A DNA stretch of 64,000 nucleotides, from NCBI RefSeq assembly GCF_049959315.1, contig NZ_CP188201.1, one strand, 5' to 3'. A model generated the notes under the pieces. That model did not search any database. It was not told where the DNA came from and saw only the letters and a program-made list of their open reading frames with translations. Of the stretch, positions 35,467 through 44,531 are shown piece by piece. The number at the start of each line of letters is the position of its first letter. The first letter of the stretch is position 1. The stretch is from Serratia proteamaculans_D (GTDB lineage: Bacteria; Pseudomonadota; Gammaproteobacteria; Enterobacterales; Enterobacteriaceae). Position numbers and translations under genes: made by a program.

Positions 35467-37360
35467 GGTTATCCTCAGTACATTCTGTTTGGGCCAGAGT
35501 TCTGAATTGGTTCAGGCAGGACGAGGTCCAGAGAAAGTGCCCGTCGTGCCGGCGGTAGAGCGGGCTTTCCAACCGGCCGGCGGGCCATTGCCAGTGGGCT
35601 AATGCATCAATCAGCGGCGTGAGTTGCGGGATCCCCATCTGCCTGGCGTACTTCAGGGCAATGCGCCATTCGTTGGGGTGAGCGTAATAAGGCGTTAGCG
35701 AACTGAGCCGATCGTAACGGTTGCCACTCCATTGCACCGCCTGATTCAGCATTTGAATAATGCGTCGGTAAGCCGGTAACACGGCGTCGCTACCGCTCAC
35801 CAGGGCGTGTAGCAGGATCAGCGCGTTGGTGTTCACGCAGCAATCCAACTGGCGGATGTCATTGTCATCCTTCATCCAGGTATGAAAACTTTGGCACTCC
35901 GCCCACTGGTGCTGCTCGGCGGCCAGACGGGGATCGACCCGGCGTAGCTGATAGCCGTTCATGTGCGAAATCGTCTGCCTGATCTGCGACAGTGAAATGC
36001 GCCCAAACTTGTACAGCAACTCGGTGATAATCGCGGTGTCGTCAATGTCGGCGCAGATACTCTGGTTCGCCATCCATGGCGGATGGGCGGTGGGCGGCCA
36101 AAAGCTGAAATGGCACGGGCGGGTTTCACAGGCGATTAAAAAATCGAGCGCCTTCTCGATATAAGGCTCGGTCTGCGGGGTGTGATCCAGAGTGCGTAGC
36201 ACCTGCGCGGTTACAAAGGCGTTTTCATCCTGATGCCAGCGTCCGTCCGGGGTCCTGACATGGGCGGCAAAGGCGCCGCTGGCACACTGTTGACTCAGTA
36301 ACGCGCTTAAGCTGGAATTCTCATTAGTGCTGGCGGATGAAATCGGTTGCTGCGGCTGCACTACGAAGTGGGTATTTTGCGGGCTGAAAGTACAGCTGGT
36401 GGCATGACGGCCCAGAGTATCGACAGAAAACCCCACTACGTTGAATTGCAGGGGAACTTGTGCGGTCATGACGCATTGCAATAAGGGCATGGCCTGTCCG
36501 CTTTGGGTCAACAAGGCTTGCAGCGCGGGGAACACTCGCGGGTTATCACCAAAGAAACTGGCCGCCATGGTGAACAGCGTGAAGCTTTCCAGTTCACCAC
36601 CGGGGCCGTAGACCAGGCTAAAACCGTAGGTGGTGGGTGGAAAACCTTCGCGACTCAGGGTTTGTTGCCGGGTACGTTCCAGCAGCGGTGCCAACGCCGG
36701 AAATAGCCATTCACAGTCAAAAAAGGCCATGACAGCCGCAATATCAGCCTCAGTGATTAGCGCACTGTGCCACTGAAAGTAATATTCACGCGGCGAATCG
36801 ACTTGTTGCGGGTAATAACCGACCATCAGCAGTGACAAACCGGCCTGTTGGCAGGCCGCCGCAGGGTAATCAGGCCAGACGACCTCCACCGCACTGTCGG
36901 GTGGGACCTCGGAGTAGACCTTGGTTTTCACCGTCTCCGGGCTATATTTGCGTCCCAGCCAGGAGCCAAATCGCAGGGGGTGGGCCGCCTGGTGCTGCAT
37001 CTGACTGACGCTGGCCAAACAGGCCTCTACACCGTCCTGCGCGGGTGAATCCGTGATCTGTTGGTAGTGCCGATAAAAAGCCTCGATCCCACGATTTTCG
37101 GCATAGCGTGGCAAAAAAGGGTCCAGCGTGCAGGAAAGGGCCTGCGGTTTTGACGACGAGACGGTGAACTCCAGTGGACTGCCGTTATAACCCAACAGGC
37201 TGGTGTTAAAAGCCGCGGACAAGCAGCCTGAAGCCAGGCGTGCCTGGCTAAAACGGGCGATTTCGGGCACCAGTGAGCGGCGTAAATAGGGCGCCTCCTG
37301 ACACAGGGCGCTTACCAGGGCGTTCCATGCCGCTGGTAATACCGTATTGCGTTCGGCCAT
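35447..37360 (-). CDS. Two-domain protein: ABBA/DMATS-prenyltransferase-like plus terpene-cyclase-like toroid, operon member 8
   Basis: A 637-residue protein. The N-terminal half resembles aromatic prenyltransferases of the DMATS type: SPLEFTVSSSK with Glu64 in the place of the catalytic Glu, LSCTLDPFLP, and KTKVYSEVPP around residue 150, like the K-x-Y motifs that bind the pyrophosphate. The C-terminal half looks like an alpha/alpha-toroid of the terpene-cyclase/prenyltransferase repeat type: DGRWHQDENAFVTAQVLRTL, CADIDDTAIITELLYKFG and CCVNTNALILLHALV. Both assignments come from motif reading only. The start at 37360 gives a family-like N-terminus; a longer frame runs to 37438. No signal peptide. 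Ten bases follow the previous gene's stop. Confidence 0.5.
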   Translation of the reverse strand: MAERNTVLPAAWNALVSALCQEAPYLRRSLVPEIARFSQARLASGCLSAAFNTSLLGYNGSPLEFTVSSSKPQALSCTLDPFLPRYAENRGIEAFYRHYQQITDSPAQDGVEACLASVSQMQHQAAHPLRFGSWLGRKYSPETVKTKVYSEVPPDSAVEVVWPDYPAAACQQAGLSLLMVGYYPQQVDSPREYYFQWHSALITEADIAAVMAFFDCEWLFPALAPLLERTRQQTLSREGFPPTTYGFSLVYGPGGELESFTLFTMAASFFGDNPRVFPALQALLTQSGQAMPLLQCVMTAQVPLQFNVVGFSVDTLGRHATSCTFSPQNTHFVVQPQQPISSASTNENSSLSALLSQQCASGAFAAHVRTPDGRWHQDENAFVTAQVLRTLDHTPQTEPYIEKALDFLIACETRPCHFSFWPPTAHPPWMANQSICADIDDTAIITELLYKFGRISLSQIRQTISHMNGYQLRRVDPRLAAEQHQWAECQSFHTWMKDDNDIRQLDCCVNTNALILLHALVSGSDAVLPAYRRIIQMLNQAVQWSGNRYDRLSSLTPYYAHPNEWRIALKYARQMGIPQLTPLIDALAHWQWPAGRLESPLYRRHDGHFLWTSSCLNQFRTLAQTECTEDNHEYLSQ

Positions 37361-37370
37361 CGTCAGTGAC

Positions 37371-39032
37371 CTATGCCACGGCCGGAATAACAATGGCCGG
37401 CGGATTCTCGCTGCCATCACGCGTGACGCTGTCACCACCGACCAGCAGGTAAGTGATTTTGTAATCGACCGTCCAGGGCTTCTCGGTCAGGCAGCGATAC
37501 TTAAAGGTCTGCTCCTCGGTTTTATCCGGATTAAACTGGTACTTCTTGATTTTGCGACTTTGTTTGTCGTCCAGGTAAGTCAGTTCGACGATCACCTGAT
37601 TGTAATTCTCCCAGGAGAATTTCCGGTCGAGGAAGATGGAGATCTCGTTGAAGGTCAGCACCGCTCCAGGATCCAAATTCAGCAGGGTCGAAGCTGAAGT
37701 CGACGGCTGCTTGTAGCTGGTGCTGCCTTCCCAGCCGGTGGTGGCGGCAGACTTGAAGGCATACTCGCTGTTGATCACAAACAGCTCATTTCTGTCAGGG
37801 CTGCGAGAGATGACCTTGCTCCATTTATCGTCATCGGTAGTGAACGGCTCGGCGGTATAAACCTGTTTGTTATAGTCGATTTTGAAGGTTGCGGCCTTAA
37901 TGCCGTATTCGGCAAAACCGTCCGGCCCCAGCACGGTAAAGTCGATTTTCTGGAAGAAAGGATCGTTAACGTTAACTTCAATAAAGTAAGGTGGCTCTTT
38001 TTTGGCACGCAGAATGTCGCTGCCGATAAAGTTTTGCGGTACCGCCGACTGGCTGAGGGCTTTTGATGAGGTGTAGTTGAAGTTCAGGCTTTTGGTTTCT
38101 TCGATGCGCACCAGTTTTATTTCCAGCGAGGCGCTGGGGAACAGCCCGCCTTTGCCGCCTTCTTCACCGTCTTCTTTACCGCTGGCGAGCAGAGATTCCA
38201 GGATGGAGTCGCTGGCTGATTTGGCCTGAGTATTGCTGTCATCATTGGGTTTGAGCGATGCGGTGAAGAAGCTTTTCAGGATCTCCTCTTTGACAAACTG
38301 CAGCGCCCATTCTTTCTCTTTGGCTTCCTCCTCGCTCGGCATGCTCTCGGTGACCTTGATGATCAACTTCTGATCCTGCTGCAGTTTCTTAATCACGCTG
38401 TCAAAGCCCAGCCAAAAACTTGCCGGGGTTTCCACCGGGATCGGGATATTGGCGCCAAATTTAAGGTCGAACTCTTTGTAGATGCTTTCAAACTTGGCCT
38501 CGACCTCGACCTTTAACGCTGGGGTGATGCCGGTAAAGCTGAGGTTATAGGCCACGGCCGCCGGTGCCTGCGCTTTGTTAAAGGCCGCTTCCAGGATCAC
38601 CGCCTGCTGCGGCGTCAGTTTGGCGCTGAAGATGGCACTATTGTTGCCAAACAGGCTGGGGCACTGCGCGCTGATCAACTCACCGTTGGCATTGCTGCCG
38701 ACATCGAGCACAAAGAAATTTACCGTGCCTTTGTCATACGGCACCTGGGCTTTGCGGGCGGTCTTCGGATCAACTTGGAGTTTACGCAGGTATTCGTTGA
38801 AGGCGGCGTCCAGCTCGGCGGTATCGATCGAGGTATTGACCTCGAAATTGATGTATCCCCCTTGCTGACCGCTGCCGTCACCGGTGTATTTGATCAAGGA
38901 AAAAACCGGTTTCCCGTCTTTTTCTGCGATATGGATATCACCGGGCAAATACCAGAACTGCTTGTCATCGGAGTCGTCGGCAAAGAAGGTGATGTTGTTG
39001 ATCGTGGCAGTTCTTGCTCTGAGTAATAACAT
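37371..39032 (-). CDS. Leaderless beta-rich protein, unknown family, operon member 7
   Basis: A 553-residue protein with no export signal. The N-terminal module reads QFWYLPGDIHIAEKDGKPVFSLIKYTG, then QQGGYINFEV, and shares this pattern with the other large proteins of the operon. The middle is charged and helical (QDQKLIIKVTESMPSEEEAKEKEW), with a low-complexity gap (SGKEDGEEGGKGGLF). The C-terminal part has NDPFFQKIDFTVLG and repeating strand blocks (YNQVIVELTYLDDKQSRKIKKYQF). AGGA lies six bases before the ATG. Nine bases separate it from the previous gene. Confidence 0.65.
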   Translation of the reverse strand: MLLLRARTATINNITFFADDSDDKQFWYLPGDIHIAEKDGKPVFSLIKYTGDGSGQQGGYINFEVNTSIDTAELDAAFNEYLRKLQVDPKTARKAQVPYDKGTVNFFVLDVGSNANGELISAQCPSLFGNNSAIFSAKLTPQQAVILEAAFNKAQAPAAVAYNLSFTGITPALKVEVEAKFESIYKEFDLKFGANIPIPVETPASFWLGFDSVIKKLQQDQKLIIKVTESMPSEEEAKEKEWALQFVKEEILKSFFTASLKPNDDSNTQAKSASDSILESLLASGKEDGEEGGKGGLFPSASLEIKLVRIEETKSLNFNYTSSKALSQSAVPQNFIGSDILRAKKEPPYFIEVNVNDPFFQKIDFTVLGPDGFAEYGIKAATFKIDYNKQVYTAEPFTTDDDKWSKVISRSPDRNELFVINSEYAFKSAATTGWEGSTSYKQPSTSASTLLNLDPGAVLTFNEISIFLDRKFSWENYNQVIVELTYLDDKQSRKIKKYQFNPDKTEEQTFKYRCLTEKPWTVDYKITYLLVGGDSVTRDGSENPPAIVIPAVA

Positions 39033-39041
39033 GATGGTTCC

Positions 39042-40877
39042 TTAAATGAGGTTGGCGATATCGATATCGTCTTGAACGGTTGCGGTTTGGACGTAATCGG
39101 GCTTATCCCCGCCTTGGTCCGGTTGGTAGGTAAACCAAATTTCCAGATCGACGTTAAGTCGTTCGGGGTCGATTTGGTCGGCACTAAAACGCTGAGGGGC
39201 GGCATCGTCGGCGGTAAACTGAAAAATTTGCTGCAGAGGTGGGGCGTCATCGCCGGGCAAATAGGCATAGCTGGCAGAAACCAGCACCGACGCCACCTGT
39301 TGCCAGTCCATGTTGGCGGCAATCATTAACACCCGCTGGTGATACAGGCTGGAGACCAGGTACACATCCTGGCTGGTCGGTTCGTTTAACAGTGCAGAGA
39401 TATGAGGCGAGTTAACGGCGCTGTTGTATTCCTTGGTGACGTCAAACAAATACTGGTCCGGGTTGGGAAGCATCACCGGATAGCTGTCCTGCTGCGTCGT
39501 CTGGCTAATCTGAAAGCTTTTCGACAGGCTGGCTACCGCCTGTCCGCTATGGCGGCAGCGCAAGGTGACCAGGACCGACTGGTACCAGCGCCAGTCAAAC
39601 AGGCTGGCGGCCTTGATGACAAAATCGTAGCGGCCATAGAGCGACTCAATATCCAGATAGACATCGTTCAATTCGGTTTGCAGCGCGCCGGAGCTGACCG
39701 ATTTCACGCCGCCCACCGCCTGATTGAGATAGACGGTGAAGCTGTATTCGACCGGCCACAGCATTTTGCCGGTTATAGGGTCGGTAATACTCGGTGACCT
39801 GAACAATTTTGGCCCGATATCACCCAGGCGGAAGGTGTATTGCTTGCTGTCCGAGCCATAGCGCAGGCGCACCATCACCAATTGGACGTTAACGTCCAGC
39901 TCGTCGGACAGCAGGCTGACCCGAACTTCACGGTGGGCGAAGAAGTCATCCTGCAGGTCAGTTTGACTGATCACACGGTTGGCCTGGTAGTCGGTGCCGG
40001 CGACCAGTTCGGCAAACAGGGCCTGCGGATAAAGCGAACGTTTGACCACCGTGGTTTCGCTCAGCTTGCCGCTTAAACGCCGCTGATCAATATCTTCTAC
40101 CGACAGTCTTTGCAGATAAAAACCGGCTCTGGGCTTGGGTTGCTGCGGCACTTCGGCAAATACCGGGGTAAAGAACTCGCCGGTCAGGATCTGCGTTAAC
40201 TCGGCCACCGCCTGCCTGAAATGCCCATCGAGGTCGGTGTCCCTGACTTTGATGGTCACCACTTTCTGGCTGATTAAATGCGACGAGGTTTCTTCAATAT
40301 CGACGGAAAAAAACAGCAGGTCGAAACCGACCGACAGTTGCAGAAATTGATAAACCTGATCCCAACGGGCTTCCAGTTCAAAAGTGGCTGGCGGCAATTG
40401 CAGCAGATAGTCAATTTTATAGCTGATGGCGATTGGCGCCGTGGCGGGGGTCGCCATCAGGCTGGCCAGCAGAGCGATATCCGCGTCAGCCGGTAATTTG
40501 GCCAACAGATAGCAGTTTTGTTGGTCGCTCAGTGAGGTCTTGCTGGTTTGACCCTCGATAAAGCCGGGAATGTTCAGCGTGGCGCTGCAAGCGATCGCCT
40601 GCATGGGTAATAACACCGCGTCGCGCGGCATGTCCGGGCTGGCCGCTGCCGCCGACTGCGCCGCCTCGGGGCTGCTGGTTAACTGGGTTTGCAACGACAG
40701 CATGGCATAGTAAACCGTGGCCGGTTGGCTGCTGTTCCTGAATATCTGTAGCTGGACTGCTGGTTGGTCACCGTCAATAACGCTAATGCCCGGCGCGGCC
40801 GCGCAATAATAATAAATGGGCCGGTCCGGATCGGCCCGGATAAAACAGATGTTTTGCACTACGACCTGATTGTTCAT
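39042..40877 (-). CDS. Leaderless beta-rich protein, unknown family, operon member 6
   Basis: A 611-residue protein without signal peptide or membrane segment. N-terminal module: DPDRPIYYYCAAAPGISVIDGDQPAVQLQIF, fitting the shared pattern. The middle contains QDDFFAHREVRVSLLSDE, comparable to the NDPFF segment of its neighbours, then strand blocks YSFTVYLNQAVGG, SSGALQTELNDVYLDIES, WRWYQSVLVTLRCR. The block order strand, SG-x-LQ, strand, W-x(4)-hVhhxxxx recurs in operon member 5, supporting a common tandem domain. Function unknown. Confidence 0.65.
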   Translation of the reverse strand: MNNQVVVQNICFIRADPDRPIYYYCAAAPGISVIDGDQPAVQLQIFRNSSQPATVYYAMLSLQTQLTSSPEAAQSAAAASPDMPRDAVLLPMQAIACSATLNIPGFIEGQTSKTSLSDQQNCYLLAKLPADADIALLASLMATPATAPIAISYKIDYLLQLPPATFELEARWDQVYQFLQLSVGFDLLFFSVDIEETSSHLISQKVVTIKVRDTDLDGHFRQAVAELTQILTGEFFTPVFAEVPQQPKPRAGFYLQRLSVEDIDQRRLSGKLSETTVVKRSLYPQALFAELVAGTDYQANRVISQTDLQDDFFAHREVRVSLLSDELDVNVQLVMVRLRYGSDSKQYTFRLGDIGPKLFRSPSITDPITGKMLWPVEYSFTVYLNQAVGGVKSVSSGALQTELNDVYLDIESLYGRYDFVIKAASLFDWRWYQSVLVTLRCRHSGQAVASLSKSFQISQTTQQDSYPVMLPNPDQYLFDVTKEYNSAVNSPHISALLNEPTSQDVYLVSSLYHQRVLMIAANMDWQQVASVLVSASYAYLPGDDAPPLQQIFQFTADDAAPQRFSADQIDPERLNVDLEIWFTYQPDQGGDKPDYVQTATVQDDIDIANLI

Positions 40878-40943
40878 AGCGACTATCCCATTTTATGAAG
40901 GAGATCCAGGGCAAAGAAGCTTTGCCCTGGAGGGCTCAGCACA

Positions 40944-43085
40944 TCAGAAAGTCACCACCACAATGGTGCTGGTTCCTGTTACTTCCTTCTCGACGGTTTT
41001 TTCCAGATTGTCAGGTCCGTAATACACCGTAGCGACGTAATGGATCCTCACCTCGTTGTCTTTTTCAGCCTGCATCAGGTCGAAGGTCAGGTACTGGGTG
41101 AGGGATTTAGGATCAAACTCGGTCAGGGCGAGGGATTGGGATTGCGTAAAGTCCCATTTCGGGTAATACAGCACCATTTCATAGGTGATAAGCGAGATAT
41201 CTTTCTGGCTTGGCTTGAAGATAATGGTGTACTTCTGCGCTTTCGGCAGGGCATTGGCGACCAGGATCTGGTGGCCGCGGATCAGCCCATAACCCGGTAG
41301 TTGTGGGTTGGTCTCAACGCCGCTGGGGATGTAGGTCAGGCTGTCCCCATCCAGGGTCTGGTAATCGGTGGAGAAATAAATCGGTTTATCCACATCAATG
41401 CCAATCGGGTAAATAAAGGGGTGAGGAGGCATCGACTCCCTGACTATCTGGCTGACAGTCTTGAGTTTGACACCCTTATCCGGATCGGAATATTGCGTTT
41501 TAATCACCACCTGGCTGAAGACTTTCCAGCCCATAGGATCGAGCAGCGTAGAAATGTCGGCATAAACGATGCCGCATTCGGCCACGTTGATGGAGATAAC
41601 CAGATCCTGATCGCTCTGAAGTTCGCCAGAGTGATAGGGCTTGGCCTGCATGCCGGTGAAGTTGACGGTGTAGGAGTATTTAAATGCCCGGCCCAATTCG
41701 GGGTTGATAAACCATTTGCCGGTTTCTTTCGGCTCGCTGTCGCCTGGGGAAAACTGCAGCGTGCTCTGGTTGTCTTTGTCGTAGACGGCGGTCACCACGA
41801 TATTGGCCACGTTATATTGTGCCAAATCCTGTGTGACATAGAACTTGGGCTGTATGTACTGGTAGAAAGGATCGTTGAGATCGTACTCTTTAAAATAGTC
41901 TTTCAGATTGGCTTCGCCGACGATTGACTGAATAGACGGCAACTGAGTCTGAGGGGCGATGGAGAAAGAGACCACCGAGTTTTCGTCATAAACGCGGGTA
42001 AAGCTTTTGGTTTCGCTAAGGCTGGACTTGAATTTATCAAAACCGTCGGCTTCATTAAGCAATTCCAGGCTCATGTCCAACCCGGTTTGGCTGCTTAAAA
42101 TTTGTTCTACCTGCTTTTGCCCCCAGGCGGTCAGCCCGTCCTTCCATTTAATGTACTGATCCGCGGTCATGCCCATTTCTGCGGCTGTCAGCCCGACCTG
42201 AACATCGATCTTGATCGCGCCTTTTTCGATATATTCGCGCTCAATTTTTTTCTCATCGGCCGACCAGGTGTGGTAGGTGATGCTTTGCGTCACCGATTTG
42301 GTGATTTCACTGTCGTAGCTGACCGTAACTTTGGCCGCCGGCAGGGAAGCATCCAGGTTGAAGTCAAAACGAATGCCAACGCTGGAGTTTTTATCGGTGC
42401 CTTTCAATACCTGCTCGAACAGGGTGGCACCTTCGCCGGTTAACGACAGGCTGAAAACGGTATTGTTATCACCCAGGCCTGATGGCGACAGCGTGGTGGG
42501 GATTTGACGGTAGAATTTCTCGTTGCTGTCCAGAATCAATGAAGCCTGTGCCGAGGTGAGTCTCGGGACTTGCAGCTTGATTTCTGTCGGCGTCAATTCC
42601 AGCACGAATTGGTCATTGCCTTTGTTGCTGTCATATAACGCGACAAACCTGGCAGCCTGATCATCATTTAAACCGGTATTGCGTAACGCGGTATCCATAG
42701 CTGCTTTTTTGGTCGCATTTTCGGGGTCGGCCACCGAGGTCTGCTCGGCTTGAACATACTTGACGATCAGGGTGGACTTCGCGATCAGCGGATCTTTAAG
42801 CTTGCCGAGCAACTCGATAGCGATCTTGTTTTTCATCTCCGAATCAGGCTGCGGTAGCATCACGGTAAATTGCGCATAGCCGCCCTGGTTGTCTTCACCA
42901 CGGTACTTGTAGAACATGAAATAGGGGCTTTTGGCATCCCTGGCGACAAACACCGGGATCTCGGGCACCACATAGAAAGTATTTTTATCAATGCTGTCGC
43001 CATAGCAGGTAAAGGCATATTCCTTAATGCCCAGATATTTATCCGTGGCGATCTTGACCGATTGCTGCAAAGCGGTGGTTAACAT
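40944..43085 (-). CDS. Leaderless beta-rich protein, unknown family, operon member 5
   Basis: The largest of the group, 713 residues, no signal peptide. N-terminal module: NTFYVVPEIPVFVARDAKSPYFMFYKYRGEDNQGGYAQFTV, nearly parallel to member 7. The middle has NDPFYQYIQPKFYV. The C-terminal half has at least two strand-rich repeats: FKYSYTVNFTGMQ, HSGELQSDQDLVISINV, WKVFSQVVIKTQYSD, then a second set KYTIIFKPSQ ... YEMVLYYPKWDF. AGAGGA lies seven bases before the ATG. It is followed by a 66-bp gap, the largest inside the unit besides that after the Nudix gene. Confidence 0.65.
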   Translation of the reverse strand: MLTTALQQSVKIATDKYLGIKEYAFTCYGDSIDKNTFYVVPEIPVFVARDAKSPYFMFYKYRGEDNQGGYAQFTVMLPQPDSEMKNKIAIELLGKLKDPLIAKSTLIVKYVQAEQTSVADPENATKKAAMDTALRNTGLNDDQAARFVALYDSNKGNDQFVLELTPTEIKLQVPRLTSAQASLILDSNEKFYRQIPTTLSPSGLGDNNTVFSLSLTGEGATLFEQVLKGTDKNSSVGIRFDFNLDASLPAAKVTVSYDSEITKSVTQSITYHTWSADEKKIEREYIEKGAIKIDVQVGLTAAEMGMTADQYIKWKDGLTAWGQKQVEQILSSQTGLDMSLELLNEADGFDKFKSSLSETKSFTRVYDENSVVSFSIAPQTQLPSIQSIVGEANLKDYFKEYDLNDPFYQYIQPKFYVTQDLAQYNVANIVVTAVYDKDNQSTLQFSPGDSEPKETGKWFINPELGRAFKYSYTVNFTGMQAKPYHSGELQSDQDLVISINVAECGIVYADISTLLDPMGWKVFSQVVIKTQYSDPDKGVKLKTVSQIVRESMPPHPFIYPIGIDVDKPIYFSTDYQTLDGDSLTYIPSGVETNPQLPGYGLIRGHQILVANALPKAQKYTIIFKPSQKDISLITYEMVLYYPKWDFTQSQSLALTEFDPKSLTQYLTFDLMQAEKDNEVRIHYVATVYYGPDNLEKTVEKEVTGTSTIVVVTF

Positions 43086-43106
43086 AGGGTGTTCCTCTTG
43101 TGTATG

Positions 43107-44531
43107 TCACTTGTTGTATTGCAGTTTGACGGGGCTGGCGCTGGCCTGTAGCGGGCCAGAGTCGTAGGTTTTGGGGAATATCGAGTCGAGTTTGCCTTGC
43201 CAGCGGTAGTCAACGCGGCCGTTTAAACCGGCGGCATGGGCATTAATCCACCAGTTGGCCCGCCACTGTTGGGCGGCAAATGAAAAGCTGAAGTTTTGTT
43301 TTTTTGCCTGACCTGCCGGCTGATAAGTGGCGGTGCCGCTAATCGACTTAAATTTCGCCTTCAGCTGTTCGGCCTCAAACAGCAGGCTATAGAAACCCAG
43401 GTCTTGCGGGGTGAGCGCCAGGCTGTCTTGCCAGCCGAGTTGGCTTTCATAGCTGGTGTAGTCGGAAAACGTCACTTTGAGGGTGATAACGCTGACCTCT
43501 TCAGTGGTTTTCAAGGTGACCGGGGGGAAGCTGGGCCACTGCATCGGCGTTTGCGACTGGGCATAGCGCAGCTCGATCGACATGATGTTAAAACTCTTGG
43601 GATTGAACCCCAGACTCACCACGCATTCGCGGTGTTTTATCGGCTTATCCGGCCGGGTAGGTTCGGGCAACGGCGTCGGCGTAAAAGTGATAATGCTGTC
43701 GGCGGGCAGTTGGCCAAGCAGGGCGGCAATATCCTGCTGCTGAGCCAGCAAATAGCGTTGCGGCACGCTATTGCTGTAGCTGACGTCGTAGTTGATCTTG
43801 CTGGGGATCTCATCGATGGAATGGATGTTACGTAGCGTATTGCTGACCAGCAGCGCTGCGGTATTCACCAGTGCGTTTCTGACCAGTTCGCGGGTCTGTT
43901 GCGAAGGATCATTATCGAACTGTTCCAGCAGGGTGATCACCCCGGCGTCGATCTGCTGATTAAGCAAAATAGCGATAGCCTCGGGTTGGCGCGCCTGCTG
44001 GTTAAAGGCCAGGGTTAGAAATGCCACCCAGTCGGTTTCCAACCTGGCAGCAACGCGGCTGCTAACGCTAAACCGGCTGTGAGTCACCAGATAAACCTGG
44101 CTCTTGGCTCCGCGAATGGCGTTGTCCAGCAGGCCGGTTTCGGCATGGGTCAGCGGCATTTTTGACTGTTCGAATTCGACGTTATAACTGCCAGATTCCG
44201 ACTGGTGGACAAAGCGCAGAAACAGCGACTGACGTATGTCGCCCTGTTGCAGACTGATTTTTCCCGGAGCCGGGATGAAATGCTGGCGGATATAGGTTTC
44301 AATCGCCGCGGTATCCACCGGCAGATTGGGCGCGATAAAGGTCGCCAGACCACCACCGGGGCTGGTCAGCAAATGCAGCGCGCTGACCTTGCCGTCCAGC
44401 ACCACCTGCGGGGTAAAGCTGCCATAGGTGTAGCATTCCGGCGGCTGCGTTTGGTCGTGGAAAGCGAAGGCTCGGCCAAGCAGGAAAAAGTTCTGTAGCG
44501 TTTGTTGAGGGTTCAAATCTTCAGCGTTCAT
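43107..44531 (-). CDS. Leaderless beta-rich protein, unknown family, operon member 4
   Basis: A 474-residue protein, no export signal. The N-terminal segment AFHDQTQPPECYTYGSFTPQVVLDGKVSALHLLTSPGGG fits the shared pattern in weakened form. A helical middle part (LVRNALVNTAALLVSNTL) differs from its neighbours. The C-terminus is strand-rich: NIMSIELRYAQSQ, VITLKVTFSDYTSYE, GFYSLLFEA. The ATG overlaps the previous gene's stop (ATGA), indicating coupled translation. Confidence 0.62.
   Translation of the reverse strand: MNAEDLNPQQTLQNFFLLGRAFAFHDQTQPPECYTYGSFTPQVVLDGKVSALHLLTSPGGGLATFIAPNLPVDTAAIETYIRQHFIPAPGKISLQQGDIRQSLFLRFVHQSESGSYNVEFEQSKMPLTHAETGLLDNAIRGAKSQVYLVTHSRFSVSSRVAARLETDWVAFLTLAFNQQARQPEAIAILLNQQIDAGVITLLEQFDNDPSQQTRELVRNALVNTAALLVSNTLRNIHSIDEIPSKINYDVSYSNSVPQRYLLAQQQDIAALLGQLPADSIITFTPTPLPEPTRPDKPIKHRECVVSLGFNPKSFNIMSIELRYAQSQTPMQWPSFPPVTLKTTEEVSVITLKVTFSDYTSYESQLGWQDSLALTPQDLGFYSLLFEAEQLKAKFKSISGTATYQPAGQAKKQNFSFSFAAQQWRANWWINAHAAGLNGRVDYRWQGKLDSIFPKTYDSGPLQASASPVKLQYNK

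Noticed and set aside
41301..41927. Open frame of 208 codons antisense to the large operon member 5
   Set aside because: Its frame shows the composition of a complement strand and no ribosome-binding site; the minus-strand gene has a good start and continuous operon context.
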